From contig CAIWXX010000092.1 in assembly GCA_903916735.1 (NCBI GenBank), positions 1-53,917 on the forward strand: a DNA stretch of 53,917 bases, written 5' to 3'. Source of the DNA: an uncultured Acidobacteriota bacterium (lineage in GTDB: Bacteria; Acidobacteriota; CAIWXX01). Below the pieces are notes generated by a model. The model did no database searches and had not been told where the DNA came from. It worked only from the letters and a program-made list of their open reading frames with translations. A program made the position numbers and the translations under genes. Shown in pieces: positions 45,270-53,913 of the stretch; position 1 is the first letter of the stretch; every line of letters begins with the position of its first letter.

Positions 45270-45619
45270 GGGGGCGTATAGGGTTCGACGGGGATAATGA
45301 GGTCTTTAGTGGCACGCCAGGGCCCACCACCCCTGTAAAAAAGGTGGAAACTAAAAACTGCTAACAATCAGCTAGCACTAGCCGCTTAATGCGGCTACGC
45401 TCCCGGTGATCAGCCTGCGGGTTGCCGAGGGGCGTCAATTAGCAGGATAAGCCCAACCAAGATGCCCCATCGTGGAAGGGATGAAAATTTAAAAGGGGCT
45501 GGCAGGTCGAGCCCGCTGGCCGGCTGAACGACATGCGAGACAATGTTGGCTGGATAAGCGTGTAGAGGCTATCGGCTGAAGATTTCCGGACGCGGGTTCA
45601 ATTCCCGCCGCCTCCACCA
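45270..45619 (+). ncRNA. ssrA: tmRNA
   Basis: 350 nt. The 5' end GGGGGCGTATAGGGTTCGACGGGG and 3' end GGGTTCAATTCCCGCCGCCTCCACCA pair as the Ala-tRNA-like acceptor and T arm. The tag frame begins at the resume codon GCT 45360 and reads ANNQLALAA before TAA 45387-45389. This is a short 9-residue tag ending in the usual LAA degradation signal. Pseudoknot regions follow. It rescues stalled ribosomes with SmpB, which is not in this window. Confidence 0.95.
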
Positions 45620-45627
45620 AGGTATAA

Positions 45628-46458
45628 TTGATAAAATTTATTCTCGTTCTTGCCGGCGCGATCACTGTTGCTTTTTTCCTTGTATCGGCTGTTGAACCGA
45701 CGCAGGCACAGCCTCAGGTATCTCTCCCAGCTGCTCACGCTCCCAGGACCATCTGCATCGATCCTGGTCATGGGGGTCCAAACGTCGGCGCCGAAGGGCC
45801 GAGCGGTCTCCTGGAAAAGGACGTCTCGCTCAGGATCGCCCGGAAATTGAAATTTCTCTTGGAGGAGCGGATGGGAGCGAGGGTTGTGCTGACTCGTGAG
45901 AGTGATGAAGATGTCACGCTCGATGAACGAACTGCCATCGCCAATCATAATAACGCGGATATCTTTGTGTCCGTGCATTTAAACGCGAGCAGAAGCAGCA
46001 TGGCGTCAGGAAGTGAAACATATTTCCTAAATCATCAAGCGACAGATAGCGAAGCACGGGCAGCGGCAACCCAGGAAAATGGAGTTCTTCCGGTGGAAGC
46101 GGCGAAGGGTGGAGATGGCAGTCCTGATGTTCAGATGATTCTTTGGGAATTGGCGCAAGCCGAGTACTTACAGGATAGCAGTCAACTTGCTGAGTCCATC
46201 CAATCGGAACTTAACGGCCTCTACGATATTCAAGATCGCGGGATCAAGCAGGCGCCATTCCGGGTTCTCATCGGAGCACGAATGCCGGCGGTACTTGTCG
46301 AAGTGGGCTTTATCTCGAACAAGGAAGAGGAAAAAAAGCTCAACTCGGACTCTTTTCAAAACGCGATTGCCGGATCGTTGTTTCGAGCAATTTCAGCTTT
46401 TATTCGTTCATATGAGAAAAAGGTCAGCCCGGTCACTGGCGGTGGTGGCCCGGGTTAG
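45628..46458 (+). CDS. N-acetylmuramoyl-L-alanine amidase (AmiA/B/C type)
   Basis: 276 aa from TTG 45628, 8 bp after the tmRNA. Signal peptide (about 3-28), then an Amidase_3 domain with Zn ligands His in IDPGHGG, Glu in LLEKDVSL, His in SVHLNAS and catalytic Glu in VEVGFIS. It cleaves septal peptidoglycan during daughter-cell separation. It is the AmiC-like catalytic domain only, without an AMIN domain. The GerMN gene follows. Confidence 0.9.
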   Translation: MIKFILVLAGAITVAFFLVSAVEPTQAQPQVSLPAAHAPRTICIDPGHGGPNVGAEGPSGLLEKDVSLRIARKLKFLLEERMGARVVLTRESDEDVTLDERTAIANHNNADIFVSVHLNASRSSMASGSETYFLNHQATDSEARAAATQENGVLPVEAAKGGDGSPDVQMILWELAQAEYLQDSSQLAESIQSELNGLYDIQDRGIKQAPFRVLIGARMPAVLVEVGFISNKEEEKKLNSDSFQNAIAGSLFRAISAFIRSYEKKVSPVTGGGGPG

Positions 46459-46625
46459 AATCTGTGCAGGATTTCTGCGGTCACTGCTGGCATAATTCGA
46501 ATGGGGGATAAGGGGGCCATGTTTTTTCTCGATCGATTGTCTCTCTGCTTTGGGATATCTCTTCTCATCCACACCGGGATTCCGTCCTATTTGTATCGAC
46601 TGCACGCACCAATCAGAGGGCGCTC

Positions 46626-47246
46626 TTGAATTCTTCACTGCAATTACGAATTATCTATTTCCTGCTAGCGGTGCTCGGAGTGGCAACTCTTCTGACAGCG
46701 ATCATTTTCTTCATGACACGCAACCAGAGTGGCAATAATGATACGGCAGCCTCCAAATATACGGTTTCCAACCGCCCGCTGTACACTGCTGCTGAAAATA
46801 GGAGGAAAGTTACTCTTTTTTTCCCTGGAACCAACGGCTTCTTGCTGATTCCAAGAGAACGTGAGATTTACGCTACGAGCGCCATTACAAATCAGATGAA
46901 ACAGATCGTCGTTGAATTGATTAAAGGGCCCGGCCCTGACGATGATAAGGCACTACCAGCTCTTCCGGAATCAACTCGTCTGCGCGAAGTCTATCTGCGG
47001 GGGGATACGGCCTATGTCGATCTCACGAAGGATGTCTCCGAAAACCTACCTGGAGGCAGTGAAGCAGAATTGCTTACAATTTATTCAGTTGTTGATTCTC
47101 TGACGTTCAACTTCACCGAGATCAAGTGCGTCAAGATCCTCGTCGAAGGAGCTGAAGTGGAAACGCTGACTGGACATATCGATCTGACCAAGCCTCTCTT
47201 CAAGGATCTCGGCTTCGTGAGCAACGTTCCAACGCCGGGTGTTTAG
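46626..47246 (+). CDS. GerMN-domain membrane-anchored protein
   Basis: 206 aa. Start TTG 46626, within a short overlapping open frame that ends there, so it is of uncertain efficiency. One N-terminal TM helix (about 9-31) and a GerMN domain (about 62-195) with VTLFFPGTNGFLLIPRERE, IVVELIKGPG and TAYVDLTKDVSEN. GerMN proteins occur with amidases and RNase PH and are linked to envelope and sporulation-like processes. The stop codon TAG is the first base triplet of repeat A copy 4, so the C-terminus may be altered by insertion. Confidence 0.78.
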   Translation: MNSSLQLRIIYFLLAVLGVATLLTAIIFFMTRNQSGNNDTAASKYTVSNRPLYTAAENRRKVTLFFPGTNGFLLIPREREIYATSAITNQMKQIVVELIKGPGPDDDKALPALPESTRLREVYLRGDTAYVDLTKDVSENLPGGSEAELLTIYSVVDSLTFNFTEIKCVKILVEGAEVETLTGHIDLTKPLFKDLGFVSNVPTPGV

Positions 47247-47473
47247 TGTCTAATCGGTGAAATCTTTGCATAAAATGGCAAGACCTGTGACAGGGCATAA
47301 TCATGAATTCCTCTCAGGAAGCCATGAATGGAGGAATGCAGGAATGGCTTATGAAACCACCGCTGGTCGACATAAAAAACCGTTCCTGCTTTCTTATCTT
47401 CCTGCATTCCTGAGAGGTTTGGGTGCGATGATTGTGGAAGTCATCTTGTTTGGTTGCGGCTATGCCGCGTTAG
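47244..47473 (+). repeat. dispersed repeat A, copy 4 (about 230 bp)
   Basis: It runs from TAGTGTCTAATCGGTGAAATC to GGTTGCGGCTATGCCGCGTTAG with the full central inverted-repeat block (GGAATGCAGGAATGG ... CTTCCTGCATTCCTGAGAGG). It encodes an open frame similar to that of copy 1 (FLLSYLPAFLRG, then GAM and GCG-AAL). Confidence 0.85.
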
Positions 47474-47627
47474 AATGTTATGGCGATCAGATGTCAGTCG
47501 CTCATGACCGCGGCGGCCTTTTTTTTGATTCAATCGAGAGTCGTTGATATTCTTAACGATAAGAGAGCAATCTCCGAAAATCCAAAGGTGATCACTTAAG
47601 AGAAGCGATGCGGAGGAGAAGCAATAG

Positions 47628-48368
47628 ATGAAGCTACCGAGAATGGATGGCAGGCGCTCAAACCAAATGCGGCCGGTGGCGGTAACAACTGGCTATGTGA
47701 AGCATCCTGATGGATCCGTCTTAATCGAAATTGGCGAGACGCGAGTCATCTGTACAGCAACTAGGGAAGACAAGGTCCCTCCTTTCTTGAGAAATTCGGG
47801 AAAGGGGTGGGTGACCGCCGAATACGGGATGATTCCCGGATCGACCAACACACGCATGATGCGCGAAGTCATGCAAGGGCGTCCATCCGGCCGAACTCAA
47901 GAAATTCAGCGATTGATTGGGCGCGCCCTTCGTTCTGTTGTGGATCTCTCGCGACTTGGTGAACAGACGATCTGGGTCGACTGCGATGTGTTACAGGCCG
48001 ATGGATCCACTCGATGTGCCGCCATCACAGGTGGGTTCATCGCGATGGCACTTGCGATGAAGAAAATGGTATTCGAGAACAAAATCAAATCGATGCCTAT
48101 TAAAGACTATCTTGCCGCTGTCAGCGTCGGGGTTGTTGGTCAAGAAGCTCGCCTCGACCTCGACTACCAGGAAGATAGTTCGGCTGACGTCGACATGAAT
48201 ATCGTTCAGACAGGAAGCGGCCGATACGTGGAAATACAAGGGACGGCTGAACGGCATCCTTTTGGGAAAGACGAATTGCAGGCGCTGCTCGACCTGGCAG
48301 GCAAAGGCATTGCGGAGCTGGTGGACATCCAGAAACAGACACTGAAAAATATGAATTTCAGTTCCTGA
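47628..48368 (+). CDS. rph: ribonuclease PH
   Basis: 246 aa. RNase PH fold with [23 protein letters not shown], the phosphate-site [39 protein letters not shown], and [15 protein letters not shown] with metal-binding acidic residues. It trims tRNA 3' ends by phosphorolysis. It lies in the amidase-GerMN-rph-rdgB neighbourhood, separated from rdgB here by an opposing gene. Confidence 0.94.
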   Translation: MKLPRMDGRRSNQMRPVAVTTGYVKHPDGSVLIEIGETRVICTATREDKVPPFLRNSGKGWVTAEYGMIPGSTNTRMMREVMQGRPSGRTQEIQRLIGRALRSVVDLSRLGEQTIWVDCDVLQADGSTRCAAITGGFIAMALAMKKMVFENKIKSMPIKDYLAAVSVGVVGQEARLDLDYQEDSSADVDMNIVQTGSGRYVEIQGTAERHPFGKDELQALLDLAGKGIAELVDIQKQTLKNMNFSS

Positions 48369-48429
48369 GTCAATCGACTGAATTCAAGATCACGGCGCAG
48401 CGAAACGGACTCTTTTTAATTCAGAGAGC

Positions 48430-50187
48430 CTATTTATGCGATTTGCCGGATTTCTTGTCTTTGGGCTCAGTGCCCAGTGCCGCCTGCAACTTTTCGGCAA
48501 AAAGCCCGAATTTCGGAATCTCGACGTTCGCCGGCGGAGGTGGAGTTACGGCAGGCTTTGTTGAAGCCGCTGTCGTAAGGGTCCGCGCCCCCAAATCAAA
48601 ACTGACTTTGGTCACATCGAGCCGATAGATTGCTTCAGGGACATCCTCGGGTTGCTGGAAGAAGGCGGGATAGGAGAGGAGCAACCGCAAAAATTTTTCC
48701 CATGGCACAAATGCCAGTGCGTCTAGGAGGTGATAGAGCTTGAGGATGTTCATCGGGTAGCTCTTCTTGGCATCACCGAGAGCATGAAAGAGCTTTGCGA
48801 CGGCTTCGTACAGATCACGGCGTCGGTGAATTTCCGGCTGGAGGGGCTCTGTCTTGTGGAGTTCCTCGGCCCCGACGATGGCAACTTCCAGCGACGCATT
48901 CTTCGAAGTGCGGTGTTCTTCTGGAGCCACGATGATCAGGTCGCGTCGCTCATCGTATTTGAAGCCTGTCGATTCGCCTCCATCAGCCTTATTGAACTGA
49001 AGGACAAAGCGACCGGATTCCTCTCGATTCAGAGTCACACGATCCGCCTGACGACATTCTTTGAAGAGGTCATCGAACCCCATCAAAAGCTGCACTTCAG
49101 GGATGTAATCGATAATGAACCGCCGATCTTGACATGTGACGGGGATCTCGCGCTCTTCTCCAAAAAAACCTTTCGCGATATGCACAGGCCGAAGAGCTCC
49201 GGCTCCGATGTCACGGAATGCGAGGCACATGTTGATGGAGTCAGGGCTCGTTGATTCCAGGAAGGGCAGAACTAGCCTCTCTCTTTTCCGCGAGAGTATC
49301 TCCTCCTCGCCGGCGATCGATTCGACGAAATCCTCAAGCCGCTCCTTCAAGCCATAAATCGAATTCTTCTTGGTTTCGATGTTTTCCCACAAATTCCAGC
49401 GGCCCCAGTCATAGAGAGAAACACAGACAAATTTCTTTCGATAGAAGTTTTCCAACGTGTGGTTGAAAGAGATCGCAAATGTGGGGAACTTGACATCACC
49501 CGTGTTGGTCGAAAATATCTCGGAGAGAATATCCTCAGTCGACAGCGAAACGCCGCGGTCTTTGATGAGCTTTTCCGTGCGGTGGATAATGCCCGGATTG
49601 ATTTCAATTTTTCGATCCGCAAGGAACCAGTACTTCTCCCAGTGGAGGAAGAGAGGCGACATTGCGACTTCCTGTTCGACTCGCGTTGTAAAAGCCGTGA
49701 TCTCTTCCGGAGTCGGCTCCTGGTCTTTGAGCCGAGGATCAAGTGCCTCTTCGACATACTTGGGCTCGACCGGTGCCTCACCCTGCCCGCATGGTATGAG
49801 TAATTTCGCGCCTGTCTTCGTCAAGAAATCAGTGTGGAGCCTGAAACTCCCGGTTCCCTCATAGCGGACTTCCAGCATCGTGCAGGGCAGGACGGAATGC
49901 CTGAATTTGTCGACAACCGCCAGCAGCACATCCTCGGTGACATGCGCTGTGCGAGTTTTGCCGGCACGGAGAGTCTCATCATACTTTTTCAAGATCAAAT
50001 CGCCGACGTCGTACTCGCACCGAGGATCGAATATTTTGATCCGACGGTGTGTGATGGCGGCGCGTTTCAGATCCAGGACATGCGCCAGAATGGTCGGCAT
50101 TGTCTGAGGCTCGTCCGTATCTTCGAAAAAATTCCGTACTGTGTCGATGTCTGCAGGGTCAAATTCGAATTTTGCTGTTTCAGTCAT
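48430..50187 (-). CDS. large protein of unknown function
   Basis: 585 aa, no signal peptide or membrane helix evident. It is globular with a Pro-rich segment near residue 553 (TPPPPANVEIPKFG) and ends KDKKSGKSHK. No catalytic motif recognised. Composition and an open frame of this length without rare codons support a real gene. It is opposite the rph and rdgB genes, splitting their usual linkage. Confidence 0.55.
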   Translation of the reverse strand: MTETAKFEFDPADIDTVRNFFEDTDEPQTMPTILAHVLDLKRAAITHRRIKIFDPRCEYDVGDLILKKYDETLRAGKTRTAHVTEDVLLAVVDKFRHSVLPCTMLEVRYEGTGSFRLHTDFLTKTGAKLLIPCGQGEAPVEPKYVEEALDPRLKDQEPTPEEITAFTTRVEQEVAMSPLFLHWEKYWFLADRKIEINPGIIHRTEKLIKDRGVSLSTEDILSEIFSTNTGDVKFPTFAISFNHTLENFYRKKFVCVSLYDWGRWNLWENIETKKNSIYGLKERLEDFVESIAGEEEILSRKRERLVLPFLESTSPDSINMCLAFRDIGAGALRPVHIAKGFFGEEREIPVTCQDRRFIIDYIPEVQLLMGFDDLFKECRQADRVTLNREESGRFVLQFNKADGGESTGFKYDERRDLIIVAPEEHRTSKNASLEVAIVGAEELHKTEPLQPEIHRRRDLYEAVAKLFHALGDAKKSYPMNILKLYHLLDALAFVPWEKFLRLLLSYPAFFQQPEDVPEAIYRLDVTKVSFDLGARTLTTAASTKPAVTPPPPANVEIPKFGLFAEKLQAALGTEPKDKKSGKSHK

Positions 50188-50372
50188 ATTGGCTGCATAT
50201 CACTTGTCTGTAGGATCACACACGTTGAAAAATGCATCGTACCATCCCATCATGAGCCTGTCAACGCTATGAGCCGGCTTAATCTCTTTCTTGCTTCACA
50301 GCCGTGCGAGTTGCTGAAAGGTTAGCACGGTCGCTTCGGCGGGCATGGCTCGTTGGAGCTGCCGCGATGTCG

Positions 50373-50639
50373 TTACTCGACTCCCTCTGACTCGTTGCTC
50401 CTTTTCGATCGCTTCACCATGACTGCGAGTCTGCGAAACTCGGCGGCGCGGCGGATGCCTTCCAGATCGGGATCCTCCTCCAATAGCGCACTATAGACAA
50501 ACCCCTTTTGCATAGTGTTATTGAGCGCTTTCACGGCGAGTGCGGAATCATGACCGATCGCTGCAAAGCAGGCAAGATCATACGCCGGAATCCACGAGTC
50601 AGGACGCGACTGCTGCGCTCGTTGGTAGTGAATCGCGGA
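50373..50639 (-). pseudogene. C-terminal remnant of a TPR protein
   Basis: On the minus strand an open segment without a start codon reads HYQRAQQSRPDSWIPAYDLA and continues CFAAIGHDSALAVKALNN, MQKGFVY and DPDLEGIRRAAEFRRL, ending at TAA 50373-50375. The spacing matches a C-terminal TPR unit, as found at the end of many TPR and kinase-TPR proteins. The 5' part is missing and the segment abuts a CARDB remnant on the other strand. Confidence 0.6.
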
Positions 50640-50980
50640 TCTCCAATGTGGCTGGCACAGCTGCCGGCCTGAATCATCTCTGTCATCACTTTGGTGAAAG
50701 GCCTGCCGAGCCGTTCAATGTTTCGGTGTACATTTCAAGAGATGTCGTGCTGGACCCGGGTGACACCTTGATCGCATCCAAAGATTTCTCCGGGCTCTTT
50801 CCGGTCGAATCAGCACCAGGCTTTCGAGTCCGCTATTACTCTGGCCGCTCGCTGATCGGCTGGTATATGATTGTTAGCACCGATTCGAAGGGTCAAGTTG
50901 AGGAAGGAAACGAGGATAACAATATCGTCACACGGTATCGCTGGCAGATCCTTCTCAGCGCTGCCGGCGTTATCAGATGA
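50639..50980 (+). pseudogene. remnant of a CARDB-domain secreted protein
   Basis: The segment FNVSVYISRDVVLDPGDTLI and its continuation GWYMIVSTDSKGQVEEGNED-NN is a CARDB-type adhesion-like beta-sandwich end, with the conserved D-x-V-x-E-x-NE-x-NN tail. It has no signal peptide or start of its own; the upstream codons are antisense to the TPR remnant. Probably the 3' piece of a larger surface protein. Confidence 0.6.
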
Positions 50981-51046
50981 TGTGGGGATGGGCTTGATTA
51001 TTGTGAGTCACTGATCATGTCCCATCTTAACAAGAGGCACTATTCT

Positions 51047-51688
51047 ATGAAGCCGGTGCTTGTCGTGGCCACCTCTAACGCGGGCAAAATCAAGGAACTC
51101 AGACGCCTGTTGAGAGGCTTGGGAATCCGCATTGATTGGCTGGGAAGCGGGCATTTTGCACCAATGCCGCCGCCGCACGAAGGCGGGAAGGATTTTCTTG
51201 AAAACGCCTGCCGAAAAGCGGCCGGCTACAGCCGACGTCTCCGGATGCATGTCTTTTCAGAAGACAGCGGTCTCTGCGTCACCGCTCTCGATGAATTTCC
51301 CGGGGTCCGATCGGCGCGTTTTCTCGGAGCCGGCAAGAATGATCAAGAGCGTTGCCGAAGACTTCTTCAAATGCTGACGAGCTACCGGCGTTCTCGAGAA
51401 CGCAAGGCCTGGTTTGAAGCCGCTGGAGCTATCGCCGATCCTGAGGGCAGGATTGTGTGGACAGACCGTGGACGGTGCTGGGGATGGATCTCCTATGAAG
51501 CACACGGCTCCAACGGCTTCGGATATGACCCGATCTTCTATTTTCCGCCTCTTAAGATGACATTCGCTGAGTTGACGGCGGTCGAGAAAAATCGAGTGAG
51601 CCATCGAGCTCAGCTGATCTCAAAGCTCCACCGCTTTCTCATTCACTGGCCTTCAGAGATCAGGGGAAGGTTAGGAGAGTCTCCTTAA
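51047..51688 (+). CDS. rdgB: dITP/XTP pyrophosphatase (RdgB/HAM1)
   Basis: 213 aa from ATG 51047 (MKPVLVVATSN); upstream frame residues look non-coding. Motifs: TSNAGKIKELRRLL, DFLENACRKAA, SEDSGLCV with Asp, EFPGVRSARFLG, GSNGFGYDPIFYFP, and the C-terminal SHRAQ. It hydrolyses non-canonical purine NTPs to protect nucleotide pools. It follows the rph region and is convergent with the sigma-factor gene. Confidence 0.93.
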   Translation: MKPVLVVATSNAGKIKELRRLLRGLGIRIDWLGSGHFAPMPPPHEGGKDFLENACRKAAGYSRRLRMHVFSEDSGLCVTALDEFPGVRSARFLGAGKNDQERCRRLLQMLTSYRRSRERKAWFEAAGAIADPEGRIVWTDRGRCWGWISYEAHGSNGFGYDPIFYFPPLKMTFAELTAVEKNRVSHRAQLISKLHRFLIHWPSEIRGRLGESP

Positions 51689-51909
51689 TACAAAGCTCAT
51701 TATCCAGAATAGAGCTCGCAGGCGCCATAGTGAAAGAGCCGGAAAAAACAAACACAGCAAAACAGATGATTCTTCGCTCCTCTCCCGATGACACAGGCGA
51801 TGATCAGGCTCATACACGAGTTGCGCTTGATCGGCCAACGACATCTCTTGGATATGTTCGAATGGCGCATTGCACACTGCGCCCCATTCTCTGAGAGATT
51901 TCTCTTGTT

Positions 51910-52905
51910 TTAGTTGTTCGCGACCATCTCCCGCAGATTCTTCCATTGCCCCGATTGGCGGAGTTTCCTCAAGGCATTGGCTTCGATCTGCCGTATGCGT
52001 TCCCGTGTGACATTGAATGCTTGGCCAACCTCATCGAGTGTGTACCTGTGAGGCTCGTCAATCCCGAACCTCATCTTTAGGACACGTTCCTCGCGAGGGG
52101 AGAGGGCATGCAGCGCATCGCGGATCTGATGCGCCATATCTCGCACCATCATCTCATCAACCGGCGAAACGGCATTGGTGTCGTTGATGAATTGCGAGAG
52201 CGTGCTTTCCTCTTCTTCTCCGATTGGTTTTTCGAGTGGGATCGGCGAATTCGCAACCTTCAGAGCATCGGCAACCTTTTCGACTGGGATTCCCATACGC
52301 CTGGCGATCTCATGTGGCGTTGCTTCATGACCGGATTCCTGTGTGATTTCCCGCCCATGCTTGATCACTTGATTGTAGATTTCCACCATGTGCACGGGGA
52401 TTCTGATGACACGCGCCTTATCCGCGATGGCCCTGATAACAGCCTGTTTGATCCACCATACAGCGTACGTGCTGAATTTGTTACCCAACTGGAAGTCGTA
52501 TTTCTCAACGGCTCTCATCAATCCAAGGTTGCCCTCTTGAATCAGGTCCATCAATGAGAGACCGCGATTGACATACTTTTTCGCGATGTTGACGACCAGG
52601 CGGAGGTTCGACACGATCAGCTCCTGGCGAGCTCTCTCCGCATCTTCTGCAGCAGCTCTCACCTTGCCTGCAAGCATCAGTCGATTTTTCTCAGCTTTCT
52701 TTCCGCGCTTGATTTTCAGGGCATCAAGCCGCCGGCGCTGGCGTTGAACCCATTTTGATTTTTCAATCCGCTTTGCGATCTCGATCTCTTCCTCGCGTGT
52801 TAGCAATGGGACTTTTCGGATGTCCCGAAGATACGTTCTTAAAGTTGTATCGGATTCTTCCCAAGTTGATCGTCCGGATGACCCAGGCCGAATGTTAATC
52901 TCCAT
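51910..52905 (-). CDS. sigma-70-family (RpoD-like, primary or group 2) sigma factor
   Basis: 331 aa from ATG 52905 (GGAG 8 nt upstream). Region 1.2 (DTTLRTYLRDIRKVPLLTREEE) is followed by a basic, Lys/Arg-rich non-conserved region. Region 2 has VSNLRLVVNIAKKYVNRGLSLMDLIQEGNLGLM and the -10-reading KFSTYAVWWIKQAVIRAI. Region 3 has GREITQESGHEATPHEIARRMG. Region 4.2 has RVLKMRFGIDEPHRYTLDEVGQAFNVTRERIRQIE. It lacks the long N-terminal region 1.1, which is common in RpoD-like or RpoS-like factors of many phyla. The regions match a vegetative-type factor. The TTGACA/TATATT promoters in the window fit this class. Confidence 0.92.
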   Translation of the reverse strand: MEINIRPGSSGRSTWEESDTTLRTYLRDIRKVPLLTREEEIEIAKRIEKSKWVQRQRRRLDALKIKRGKKAEKNRLMLAGKVRAAAEDAERARQELIVSNLRLVVNIAKKYVNRGLSLMDLIQEGNLGLMRAVEKYDFQLGNKFSTYAVWWIKQAVIRAIADKARVIRIPVHMVEIYNQVIKHGREITQESGHEATPHEIARRMGIPVEKVADALKVANSPIPLEKPIGEEEESTLSQFINDTNAVSPVDEMMVRDMAHQIRDALHALSPREERVLKMRFGIDEPHRYTLDEVGQAFNVTRERIRQIEANALRKLRQSGQWKNLREMVANN

Positions 52906-53653
52906 GAAGTTGCTCCCCACTTTTCATTTTTATATGAACATCTAACAGCCGGTTTCTTTTTTTCCGTTCCTCGCCCAACCATGATGCCGGTTCCCTCCTC
53001 TTTCTTCTTGATTCCGAGGAAGAGAAACCGCCACCTTATTGACACTTAAGCCAGTAATATTAATACCTCGCACTGCTCTGTAAACGGCCACAACGCCGTG
53101 CAAAACTGTGCAAGATCCATCCCCGATCGGCAACCGCCCCGGCCACCTTTGTTAAAGCTTTTGAACTAAATTCACACACCACTACCTCCTCTCGCCTTCA
53201 TTGCCTTGCCCTACGCCAGATATAGGACGCACAAGTACATTTGTCAAACAAAAATGGAGGAGTTCACGTTGGTAACTTGTGCATACGAAATTAGATATCC
53301 TGCTATAGCCAAAATCAAACAATCATGTATTAAATAGATTCTATATAATATTAATTACATCATAATCATTTATAATTCTTAATAAATTCAACTCTATTTC
53401 ATATCGATATGATGAAAATTGAATTCAAAAAGCCATGCGTCTCCCAATCCGACTACGTAGAATTCCGTATATGGCCACGCGTTTCTCACGGTGATGTAAT
53501 GCGAACGATAAAGCTCATCTTGGGAGCTATCCAATAGCGAATTCCAAAAAATAAGGCCAAAATAAGAGGGAATTGACGCTGACAATAATCCGGATAGGCC
53601 ATAACGCCTATCGACATCCAGGGCATAAGAAATGCTCGGCTTTCCCGCTCCTT
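52906..53653. other. intergenic region upstream of the tRNA genes
   Basis: About 750 bp with no supported gene on either strand. The middle (53285-53420) is markedly AT-rich. The sigma-factor promoter must lie in the first part, but no clear -35/-10 pair was recognised. Confidence 0.5.
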
Positions 53654-53683
53654 TTGACAGGAGGCAATGCCCTCTGCTAAAGT
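53654..53683 (+). promoter_or_regulatory. promoter of the tRNA-Pro/tRNA-Arg unit
   Basis: TTGACA (53654-53659) and TAAAGT (53678-53683) with an 18-nt spacer precede tRNA-Pro by 20 nt. Confidence 0.6.
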
Positions 53684-53703
53684 GGCGCGTTTGAATGCGG
53701 GAT

Positions 53704-53782
53704 CGGGACGTAGCGCAGCCTGGTTTAGCGCGCCTGCCTTGGGAGCAGGAGGTCGGTGGTTCAAATCCACTCGTCCCGACCA
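53704..53782 (+). tRNA. tRNA-Pro (UGG anticodon)
   Basis: CGGGACG acceptor pairs with CGTCCCG, followed by A and encoded CCA. The anticodon arm CCTGC-CTTGGGA-GCAGG gives anticodon TGG. T loop GTTCAAATC. 79 nt including CCA. A second tRNA follows 9 bp later. Confidence 0.93.
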
Positions 53783-53791
53783 ATGTGATCA

Positions 53792-53868
53792 GCGCCTGTA
53801 GCTCAGCTGGATAGAGCATCTGCCTTCTAAGCAGAGGGTCGCCTGTTCGAGTCAGGCCAGGGACGCCA
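53792..53868 (+). tRNA. tRNA-Arg (UCU anticodon), acceptor stem imperfect
   Basis: The anticodon arm TCTGC-CTTCTAA-GCAGA gives anticodon TCT. The D arm is GCTC-AGCTGGATA-GAGC and the T arm GCCTG-TTCGAGT-CAGGC. The acceptor 5' strand GCGCCTG pairs poorly at positions 2 and 3 with the 3' strand CAGGGAC before GCCA, so two mismatches result. It may be functional with a strained stem, mutated, or misassembled. Confidence 0.8.
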
Positions 53869-53869
53869 T

Positions 53870-53913
53870 TAAACTAAAAATTTTACTTTAGTTCACTGAA
53901 AATTTTTAGTTTA
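53870..53913 (+). repeat. AT-rich 15-bp inverted repeat after tRNA-Arg
   Basis: TAAACTAAAAATTTT (53870-53884) is perfectly complementary to AAAATTTTTAGTTTA (53899-53913) with a 14-nt loop. It could be a terminator-like hairpin for the tRNA unit or an end of a mobile element; the window stops just beyond it. Confidence 0.65.

Noticed and set aside
46501-46629. 42-codon frame starting ATGGGGGATAAGG before the GerMN gene
   Set aside because: No family resemblance and no strong RBS; it overlaps the TTG start of GerMN and may only be leader sequence.
50540-50640. N-terminal part of the 146-codon plus-strand frame before the CARDB-like region
   Set aside because: It is the antisense of a TPR protein remnant, so the first third is not a real coding sequence.
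53394-53819. 141-codon minus-strand frame near the tRNA genes
   Set aside because: It runs antisense through tRNA-Pro and into tRNA-Arg, so it is not a credible gene.
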